From Daedaleopsis sinensis (lineage: Eukaryota > Basidiomycota > Agaricomycetes > Polyporales > Polyporaceae), in the NCBI GenBank assembly GCA_033807695.1, contig CM066307.1, positions 3,844,001 through 3,908,000 on the forward strand: a DNA stretch of 64,000 nucleotides. Reading direction: 5' to 3'. The translations under genes were made by a program, and so were the position numbers. The notes under the pieces were generated by a model, which was not told where the DNA came from, made no database searches, and was given only the letters and a program-made list of their open reading frames with translations. Position 1 is the stretch's first letter. The number at the start of each line of letters is the position of its first letter. Below are positions 55,698-64,000 of the stretch, piece by piece.

Positions 55698-56651
55698 TTT
55701 GATTCCTGGATGCGAGAGTGGTCTCAGCTACTGCTGGTATGGGAGGAGAGTGTCGCTTTGTGATAAGATGAAGATGGGTGGGCGAGTGGCAGCGAGTGGA
55801 GGTGAGGGTTAGGAGGGAGCTGAGGTGTGCGACTCGCTCACCGATACCGTCGATATCTATCCACTCGGATGTGTACTGCGGCAGAGAAGAACGACCGGTC
55901 TGGAAGAACGTGTGTCATGCGGCCAGCGTGCCATTCTCATGCGCCCACATATAGCTCACTAATCTTCCTATGAGGCGAACGCCTGGAGAACCTACTGACC
56001 GAGCAGCTCCGAGGCGCTACCGCCGCCGCCGGCGTCGGATATGTGCACGTCCATTACTGGTCATGTGGAGTGAATTTTACCCTGCTTCACCTAGCGAGCT
56101 GGGGTAAAGTAAGAACCGACCTATCGAAGCAACTGAAAGCAAACTTGAAGTGCGACAGGCTGACTAGCAGGTACCCTGAGCCTGTGCCAACCCACTGGCA
56201 GTGCCAACCTCGAAGCTTGAGCGCTTGAGCAGGGAGTGAAATATACGAGTCCAAGGAGGTCCAAGGATGTGATATAGCCTTCATGAGTCAACGAGCCCGA
56301 GTCAGACGTCAAAAACATGAGCTCACAGTTTGCGCATAAGTATGAACGTCCGACGTCGATGTCGAACTCGCTGTCCGCGTCGAACTTGTTCAAGTTGCAG
56401 GACTGGCGCCTGTCATCGTCAAACTCATAGTACGTGCCTGGGTCACGTGCCTGGGGGTTAGTGCTTCCAAATTGGGTGCGACACGTCTAACCCAGATTTT
56501 TGACCAACTCCTCTCGTCCCTCCCCACCACCACCCCTCCTCCTTCTATCTCCTCCTACTTGTTTCTCCATCCTCTCATCCTTCAGGCATCACCGTCTTCA
56601 CCCAGACGATACTCAACGTCAACGTCAACGTCCAAGGTCTGAAACTTCGTC
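55698..56651. promoter_or_regulatory. Divergent intergenic region, BTB gene 3 / PHO88
   Basis: About 950 bp holding two divergent promoters. A pyrimidine-rich stretch at 56508-56580 (CCCTCCCCACCACCACCCC) precedes the PHO88 start. No gene was recognised. Confidence 0.5.
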
Positions 56652-57814
56652 ATGAACCCGGCCGTGAGCAACCTCGTCATCTCCCTCGGTGCCATGCAAG
56701 GTATGTCTGCGCCGCTTACCAGCAACGAGAGGTTCCTCAACTAACAAACATCCAATCACTCCCATGATACGTCCTTCACAATGATTGCGTGCACCCTGGT
56801 ACTCCCCCGGTGATCCTTGGCTGCGGAACGTCCAACAGTGGCGAGGAAGATCCCCTTTGACGACCCGCAGACGCTGCTGTACGTGCGCATCGCGTACGTC
56901 TCCGTGCAGGCCATCGTTCTCGGGGTGTACTACTACGTCGGGCTGCAGGTGCGTGCGCTTTCGAGGCTTTGTCCTCCAGCGTGCTCACGCGACGACTGCC
57001 AGATCAAGAAGAAGAACGACCAGACGGTGCTCAAGTATGGTGCGTATCCGCACACAGTCGACCATCTGGTGCATTGCTGACTGAGGGTTCTCTACGGCAG
57101 TCGAGCCCTCGCCGATGGTACGTCCGTGCTTGTGCCGCTTCAGGGGCCACGTAGCTGACTACGGGGTTATCGCAGGGCGCGGAAGGGGGCAAACTCGTGA
57201 CGACGACTGTCCGAGATTACGACTTGCAGGAGACGTCGAAGCTCATGCGGGCGGTGTACTTTGGGGCGGCGATGATGGCGTTCATGCATATCTACCTCAA
57301 GTACGTGGCACTCACTTATCTTTTGTTTCTTGTTCGTCTCTGCCCCGCCGCGCTCCCACCACTTCCTACACACCCAAGCTATCTGCCGTTGTTGGCATTA
57401 CCGCAAGGGACATCCGGTCGTGGTACTGTCACCTTTTCGTCGGTCGACCCATCAGGTCGGGATGCGTTCGTGATGTCAGCGCATTCGCATGATAGCGGAG
57501 GCTACGTCTTGCCCGCGCGCATTCGCACCCGACTCGCAGAAAACTCTCCCCGTCAGCCTCGTTTTATCATATTCGTACTGACGTCACCCGCATTCCACAG
57601 GTACACGCAGCCTCTGTTCATCCAGGCGCTCATGGGCATGAAGACTCTGTACGACGCGAAGCCGGTCGCGATCCACCTGCTCGGGAAGCCGGCCGAGGGC
57701 GAGCTCAAGCGTCCGTTCAAGGCTGGGGGCATGTTCGGCGCTGCGTCGGACCCGCAGACGGACAAGGCGGCGATCGACGAGGCGGAGAAGCGGGTCGGCA
57801 AGAAGGAGGAGTAG
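56652..57814 (+). CDS. PHO88: PHO88/SND3-like ER membrane protein
   Basis: Component of the SRP-independent (SND) route that targets membrane proteins to the ER. The yeast protein was first found through phosphate transport. The ATG at 56652 gives MNPAVSNLVISLGAMQ. Spliced exons follow: VARKIPFDDPQTLLYVRIAY, VSVQAIVLGVYYYVGLQ, KKKNDQTVLKY, DYDLQETSKLMRAVYFGAAM, MMAFMHIYLKYTQPLFIQAL and MGMKTLYDAKPVAIHLLGKP, ending KRVGKKEE. About 185 residues and two membrane segments match the family. Confidence 0.93.
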
Positions 57815-58024
57815 ACGTCGACGACTCTGAGCTTCGAGGGCGTGCCCGATGTATCGTATGGGGATCTGTTTGTGCGTTATAGGTGCCGGTGTCTGGACGG
57901 TGCAAAAGTATCCTTGGTTAATCGCACATTCTCGGGGCCCGGGGGGCTATGCATTCGACAACTATGGATAATGGTACAGTGGAGGGTTCCTCGCAAGCTT
58001 CGATACACTAGTACTCACTGGGGC
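57815..58024. other. Convergent 3' region
   Basis: 210 bp between the PHO88 stop and the convergent small gene. Nothing else was seen. Confidence 0.4.
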
Positions 58025-58604
58025 CTACGACGCCCCGACGTCCCCGTCGTTCCCCGCGGCGCCGCTGCCCTCGTACTGCCGCCCGCGCTGGTCCGCATAC
58101 GCACTCGCGAGCCGCTCGCCCGCCTCCTCCGTGCTGTCGGGGTTCCGCCCGTACGGGTTGAGCGCGCCGAAGTCGCGGCGTGCGTCGTGCGCGAACTCCG
58201 CGCGGGCGCGGCCGTCGGCGCCCTGCTTTGCGTCCTGGACCCCGCCGCCGAGGGACTGGTCGACGAGACCGTGGTTGGCGGGCGAGAACTGCTTCGAGTC
58301 GGTCTGCGACTGCGACTGCGGCTGGTTGGCGGCGTCTGCGCGCCGCTGGTTCTGCGCGGAGAAGGTGTTGGGTGCGCCGTACCCGCCCTCGGATGTCGCT
58401 GTCGAGCGTTATTGATATCAGCATTCGACTGGGCACGGTGAATAGGTCCCAGGAGACGCACTGTCGTTCTCCGGGGGGTAGTTGCGGTTCTGGTAGTCGA
58501 AGTTGTTGCTTGCGGCTGTCCCAGGTCGGCGAAGTCAGCGCACCGCGACCTGAAGTGATGTTTTCTCTCGCGACGGAATTTGACCCACCGTTAACGTTGC
58601 TCAT
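58025..58604 (-). CDS. Small hydrophilic protein of unknown function
   Basis: The ATG at 58604 (MSNVNG) is followed by two short introns. The exons read AASNNFDYQNRNYPPEN and EGGYGAPNTFSAQNQRRADA, then ANQPQSQSQTDSKQFSPANH, GLVDQSLGGGVQDAKQGADG and ...RRDFGALNPYGRNPDSTEE, ending GNDGDVGAS. It is rich in Asn, Gln, Ser and Gly with no hydrophobic segment, so it is probably intrinsically disordered. I do not recognise the family. The splice pattern supports a real gene. Confidence 0.6.
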
Positions 58605-60675
58605 GGTGCTTGAGAGGGTAGTTCAGGTGAGTGGGAGTTGTAAGTGAGCCACCCGACACAGACTCGAGTCCTTATATATGTATGCAGGACGTTGGGGATG
58701 GTGACGCGATGACGTCGGTGCACCACCCGCTCGCCACCGACGCGACGCGTCGCGCAAGCGCCCATCTCGCGCCTCCAGCGCTCGATTTGGCTTCAGAAGC
58801 GCCTGCTTGTTTGCAGTGACCTTCGACTCGAACTTGACTCGAACCTCTTCGTCGCTCCTCGTGAACCGACGTATACATCGTTCTCTTCGTCAACATCTAT
58901 GACTTCTCTCAACCGGATACCTCGTGAGATATGTCTATATGCGCTTAGGTGAGGCGCAGCTGGCTCAACTAGCTCAAAGTACTAAAGACCTCTAGTAACC
59001 TTCCAGGCTCTTTTATGACAGACCTGCGTCAACACATATTGAAGGGCTCCATGTTCCCGGAGCTATTTTAGACGCAAGAGACAGTGTAGCCAACGCGGAA
59101 CAATGACTCGATACGGTACCGGTGAGTGATCACAAGTATCCCTATGCTCAGTTCTCCCATCGGCCCCCGGCTTCACACCCTGTATTCCCCTCTCAAGGTT
59201 ATAAACCTCTACTCTTACAGCAGTGCCAAGAAACAGTCGTGAGTGGACTTATGTAAAAGCATATCGCAAGTCACAGTGTAAACCCCGGGGAACGACCGCG
59301 ATCTGGACATTTTTGTCGCAGTCGGGACAGCCCCGGGGAGCAGTGCTATCACTTAGGCCTGTCCGGCTTGAATGACCAAGGTGTATTGCGTAGGCGTGCA
59401 CGCTCGCGCCGTCTCGAGCAACACGAAACATGAGCTATCTCCCTTTGCGATCCTCACTGGAAGATACCTCGCGTTTTTGTCAATCTCAAGCGCCATCTGT
59501 CCAGTATATCTTCACGAGGAAGAAAATCTGCGACGGTGCACGCTGGACCTATTCAATGGCCCAGACCTTGCGCATCTCACTTATTGGCGAAGGGAAGACA
59601 CATACAAATACGCGTGGCATCATAACGGTTACACCGGATAACGACTCCGAGCGCGCAGGGCTTTCACTTCCACGTATGGGGTCGTGAAGCCTTCAGAAAC
59701 ATCAATGCTCACATGAATTATGTAGATCAACATCCGGACCTCGACTCGGCGCGCTGGCTATCCGCAGTGGCAACTGGCTGCTCGCCTGTCTGCTCGTCTG
59801 CAAATCCGCAGAAGCAAGGGATTGCGCGTACCTTGAGTTCTTCCGCACATCGACCTCGACTCAGCGCGCTGGCTATCCGCAGTGGCAACTGGCTGCTCGC
59901 CTGTCTGCTCGTCTTCGGATCCGCAGAAGCAAGGGACTGCGCGTACAGCCTTGAGTTCTCCCTGACGAACATGGCCATGTTCACGGGGGCCAGCCTTATG
60001 ATCCGCACATCGACCTCGACTTGGCGCGCTGGCTATCCGCAGTGGCAACTGGCTGCTCGCCTATCTGCTCGTCTTCCAATCCGCAGAAGCAAGGGACTGC
60101 GCGTACAGCCTTGAGTTTTCCCGCATATCGATATCTGCTCCCGCTTGCGTCCCCGAGAAGCAATCCACACTTGATCTCCAAGCGCTTCTTCCGACACATG
60201 CACATTACGCTGCGGCCCGTTCGTTGCTCGACCGCACACTCTGCGTGCTACTTAGCGAACGGTCCTGCTAGGGTGCAACACAGCTCTGCGCAGTGTCCAG
60301 TGTCGCGCGGACGGCCCTAGTGACCGGCCAGAACCCATACTGGTGCCCGGCTGCAGACCATCTCGGTCGCGAGGAGGCGCCTCGCTCCGACGACTTCGCT
60401 CGCGTACGTTTCTATTGGTAATGTCTTCGCTTCCGGGCGAAGGCGGCATGCACACAATGGGACGGTGGACACGGTCTATCTCCGCCTGCATCCGTCCGCA
60501 CTGGAAGGTACGGGAGTGCTCGTGTATATGAGAACAATGCTGCAGATTGTGTATGCAAACACACTCACGCCTGCGCCCCCGACCGGGCCTTGACTCCTGG
60601 ATTCTCGGTGAGAGTGCAGTTCCCTTGCGTGCAGACGCGAGCTTAACCCCCGATCACAGTCACTTGGTAGAAGTC
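58605..60675. other. Intergenic with a triplicated repeat
   Basis: About 2 kb without a supported gene apart from the repeat at 59736-60125. A short ATG-led exon at about 59103 (MTRYGT) with a splice-like donor has no continuation that I could assemble. Confidence 0.4.
59736..60125. repeat. Three copies of a repeat of about 107 bp
   Basis: The core GCGCGCTGGCTATCCGCAGT recurs at 59749, 59864 and 60024 (offsets 115 and 160 bp). Each copy continues through GGCAACTGGCTGCTCGCC and ends CCTTGAGTT. The larger second spacing is due to an insertion of about 45 bp, containing CATGGCCATG, between copies 2 and 3. All ORFs here derive from the repeat. Confidence 0.9.
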
Positions 60676-62682
60676 ATGGCCGTGAGGTACGTTCTTCATC
60701 CCTCTGTCGATTCGATTGCTCAGACGTCGTTGCAGCGGGAAGAACGACGGGGCTCGCGTGCAACAGTACTCACAGCAGGGTGAGGTGCACCAGTACCCGC
60801 CTGCCTATGTGACTGCAACCGCAGATGGCCGCGATCGACCTTCCGAGGGCTACTCTCCTCGTCCACCCCCGTTCTCCTCCTACCGCCCTGCTGTGCAGGG
60901 CGATAAGGACCGCGCGGAGGTCATCGAGCGCGACCTGATGCGCACCCCGAGCCCGACCCCGAGCGAGGACCGCGTGCTCTCGGAGAAGACCCGTATCTGC
61001 GACTGGAAACGGATGTACCAGCTCCTGCGCAACCCGCGGCCGTGGCTCACCAGACGGAACCTCGGTGTGTCCCGCTCCTTCTGCATCCCAGCACTCGGCC
61101 CCTCTGACTCGGAACGGGTGTTGCGTGGCAGGGACGATCGCCATCGTCACCCTCGTCCTCGCGTTCTTCATCGCGTTCCTGGTGAACCAGAGCAAGATCG
61201 TCAACAAGCTGCACCCGGTGACGGACTTCCTGCGCGAGTGCGTCGCGGTTTTCCGTGTCCCCGACGTGTCGTCTGAGCTGACCCCCGCCGTCTTCTTCCC
61301 GCAGCACGCCTGGCGGCTGGCTCGTCCCGATCGGGGTCATGTTCGTGATCTCCTTTCCCCCGGTACGAGCCCTGCTCCTCTGCACTCCGAGTCTGCGCTG
61401 TCTAATGTCGTCTGGATAGCTCTTCGGCCACGAGCTCATCGCCGTGCTCTGCGGCGACATCTGGGGCGTGTGGATTGGGTTCGGCATCGTCGCTGCGGGC
61501 ACGTTCTTCGGCGAGCTCGGGAACTTCTAGTGCGTCTGTCCTTTCCTCACCTGCCTCTCTCTCGCGCCGCGGCTCATCGCCATCCGTCCTCCTCTCCTCC
61601 TCTCTCCTCGCTTTCTACTGCGGCGGCGGGCACGCACAGCGCGTTCAAGTGGTGCTGCCGGGCGCGCGGGGAGAAGATGGAGGCGAAGCGGCTCAAGTAC
61701 GCGCTGTACGCGGAGGTCGTGCGCGAGGGCGGGATCAAGATGCCCACGATCATGCGCTTCACAATCATCCCCAGTCACCGTGCGTCCCTTCTCCGTATGT
61801 GTGTGTATCGACGGCAGCTAACAAGCTAGCGCTGTGTACAGTGTTGACGGCGGTGTTCTCGACGTGCGGGATGAGCGTGTGGACGTTCTGCGCGTCTGCG
61901 ATCCTCTCGCTCCCCAAGCAGCTCGCGATCGTGTACATCGGTGTTGCCAAGGAGGCCACCGGAGGTGCGTCTCTTGATTTCCCTCGTATGGACCACTCGG
62001 ATTCCGGTACTGAGGATGGGTCTGACTGCTGCAGACGCCGCCCAGGCGAAGGCCACCGGGCTCAAGGTCGTCGTCATTCTCATCACGCTCTCCGTCACGG
62101 TCGTCGGGATGTGGTTCATCAACAAGAAGATGGACGAGGTCAAGCACCGCGTCGTGTACGCGCGGCGCAAGGCCAGGTGCGTCACTTTTTCTTTTTCTCC
62201 TCTGTGCTCGCTTGCCCGAGCAGTGGCTAATGCAAGTTGGCTCGTGCAGGCAGGCCAAGGCGCTCGCGGACTCGGACCTGTACCCGTCGCCCCCGGCCTT
62301 GACCCTGGGCCCCGACGGCTCGCGCGCTCACATGCCCGCCCCCGCACACGAGCTGGAGCCGCTCTCTCCCAGACTGGCCAAACCGCGCGCGTTGAAGGGA
62401 GGCTCGGACGCGTCCCCCGTCTTCGTCATCGACACGGCTCCGCGCTCCCCGGCGCACGGCGTCGGGCTCGACCCGCCCGGGCTGGTCATGCGCGCGCACG
62501 CGCACGCGTATGTGGACAGCGGGGACATGACGCCGTACGAGCTGGAGGACCAGTCCCCGTCGTCGCAGTCCTCGTCGAAGGGCCGCTCTTCGGGTGGAGG
62601 TAGAAGCCGATCCGGGTCTGTCGCGGTTTCCGCTGTGCCGCAGGCGGCGCAGGGGAACGGGCGGTCGGGGCGGAAGTCGTGA
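60676..62682 (+). CDS. TVP38/TMEM64-like (VTT domain) membrane protein, paralogue 4
   Basis: Eight or nine exons fit by phase. Exon 1 is 60676-60686, exon 2 runs from 60736 to 61064, and exon 3 starts at 61132. The head, MAVSGKNDGARVQQYSQQGE, is Pro-rich and ends LMRTPSPTPSEDRVLSEK. Membrane exons read TIAIVTLVLAFFIAFLVNQS, TPGGWLVPIGVMFVISFPP, HELIAVLCGDIWGVWIGFGI with VAAGTFFGE (family signature), AEVVREGGIKMPTIMRF, TCGMSVWTFCASAILSLPKQ and LKVVVILITLSVTVVGMWFI. The tail has PRSPAHGVGLDPPGLVMRAH and ends GNGRSGRKS, TGA at 62682. It is fully open. Golgi or endosomal membrane remodelling is expected from the family. Confidence 0.87.
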
Positions 62683-63761
62683 GGCCGCTAGCGCCGTGGT
62701 GGCTGCGCACTAGGTAAGTAAGGCTTGCGCCCGCCCCGCTCGCGACCTTTGTTGTTAGGATATACTTATAAGTGTTGCCAGCCGGACTGTACCTGTAGAT
62801 GCAAGGTGGTTACTTGAGTCGGATAAGATGGACATGGAACTCTATATCTGTCGCGTGTTGGTCCCCAGTTTCTAGGTGTTGTTGTGAGTGTCTATTGCGC
62901 GGCCCGGTGAATCGCTGAACCCTGAATCCTGTCCTGCGTGTACTTATATCGTCAACAGATGGGTCTCGACTCGACTCCCTTATCGTTATATTGAAATGCG
63001 AAGTGCATCGTGTATTGCGGCCTCTGCCGGTCACTGTGGCACGCGCCAACGGCAGGTGTTTTTCCCCGCGCGGTGCAGTATGATTGGGATCTACAAACGA
63101 AGGAGAATGCCCTGCGAGCGGTTTTCTCTGGGGCGATCTGAGGACGCAGAATCCGAGTAGTTTACTCTGAACGCACACCGCTGAAGCACAGCTCTACGTT
63201 GCGGTTTGGTATCTTAGATCTATGATATCATCCACCTGAACGCGTCTACTTTGGGTCTTATCTACTTTCAGGACGCCCTGTCGGCTCGCCAATCGCTGCT
63301 GGCACTGTCTAGAAGAACCTACATAGACGCTCTCTTGGTAAATCAGGTTTGTCGTGGACGGGGCGGGCACCGAGGTGAGTGCTTTCCTTGAACGAAAGCG
63401 ATACAAGGCACCGCCGGGGCTTTGCATATCGCCGTATCCGCAGTACCGGTACAACTGAAAATGAATGCAGATTGTTGTGAGCCTGCGAAGGAGATGTCAA
63501 TGTCGTACATACCCGGCCTGCGGCATCGATTCTTCACATACTTGACAGGCGTACTAACAGCGACGCTGTACTACCCATGCTCTCCGCAATTACCCCAACT
63601 TGCAAGTCAGCGGGCCATGAGAATCATAATCCGTTCTCATGTCGCCTTCACCTCCGCAACCTTCGACCGGGACTCGGAGGATCTGCTATAAACCAAGAAG
63701 ATAGCTCAGCTAGACTGAAGCTCCCTTCCTCCTCATTAGCTATCTGGCTTCCCATCTGGTT
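62683..63761. other. Intergenic
   Basis: About 1.1 kb. Short ORFs on both strands only. No gene was recognised. Confidence 0.4.
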
Positions 63762-64000
63762 ATGATGAACGAGTATGTGGTCCCCGCCTGTTGCTCACAC
63801 AAGTGACTCTAGTACTGACTACTATGCTACTGCCCTCATAGGGATAATCGCAATGCATTCCCTATCTACACGCCCCAGCCGCGGACAGTAACAAACCTCG
63901 ACATAGCTCATGTCTATCCGCCTGCAGACTCTTCGGCATCCAAAATTCGGCCGACATCCCTTGGCCAGGGGCATGAAGACAGCAAGGCTACTGGGTCAGT
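63762..64000 (+). CDS. Start of a possible fifth TVP38-like gene, cut by window edge
   Basis: A tiny first exon, ATGATGAACGA, ends at a GTATGT donor. An intron of about 70 bp ends CTCATAG, and exon 2 reads in frame DNRNAFPIYTPQPRTVTNLD and then IAHVYPPADSSASK to the edge. This tiny exon followed by a Pro-rich disordered head is the same plan as the three intact paralogues (MSYG, MTAS, MAVS starts). The membrane part, which would prove the assignment, lies outside the window. Confidence 0.5.

Noticed and set aside
59103..59240. Ribosomal-protein-like start (MTRYGT) with splice-like sites
   Set aside because: No continuing exon with a ribosomal protein motif could be found.
1..64000. CRISPR arrays, operons, ribosome-binding sites, rRNA genes
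   Set aside because: The DNA is clearly eukaryotic; no regularly spaced repeat array and no rRNA sequence was seen.

Overview
The window looks like nuclear DNA of an agaricomycete fungus, probably a polypore-type basidiomycete. The reasons are the many short introns (about 45-70 bp, GT..AG with CTAAC-like branch sites), the GC-rich coding sequence, and the families present: DUF6533 membrane proteins, a GH76 mannanase, a cerato-platanin, BTB/POZ and F-box paralogues, and a fungal Helitron DUF6570 protein. The organism call is inferred from gene families, not from any search.

Layout. 1-1.7 kb: the N-terminal part of a Helitron protein, leaving the window on the left. 2.4-17.8 kb: a block of four large intron-bearing genes (here A, B, C, D). 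Their sequence resembles anonymous multi-copy agaricomycete families rather than core genes. C carries a candidate TET/JBP-like 2-oxoglutarate/Fe(II) dioxygenase fold. Between the divergent genes C and D is a 2.6 kb non-coding centre with a 23-bp perfect hairpin and a roughly 1 kb GC-rich palindrome. A short telomere-like palindrome lies just past D. 18.9-20.1 kb: relics (a Mig1/CreA-like zinc finger and a truncated TVP38-like pseudogene).

21.1-33.1 kb: ERG28, a 2.6 kb tandem duplication of an F-box gene, cytidine deaminase head to head with mitochondrial ATP synthase subunit g, and a secreted GH76 enzyme. 33.8 kb: a Harbinger-type MITE. 34.0-43.6 kb: a third F-box gene in inverted orientation and two TVP38/TMEM64-like genes. 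44-58.6 kb: a DUF6533 protein, tRNA-Glu(CTC), a cerato-platanin, three BTB/POZ genes, an SLM1-type PH protein, PHO88/SND3 and a small unknown protein. 60.7-64 kb: another intact TVP38-like gene and the first exons of a possible further copy.

How the genes work together: most housekeeping genes here are independent (sterol synthesis, pyrimidine salvage, respiration, membrane-protein targeting, TORC2 signalling). The shared theme is duplication. Three families (F-box, BTB/POZ, TVP38-like) expand locally, with promoter minisatellites and decayed copies, next to a block that may be a large undescribed mobile or selfish unit. Exon borders were read by eye from splice consensus and reading frame; they are predictions.
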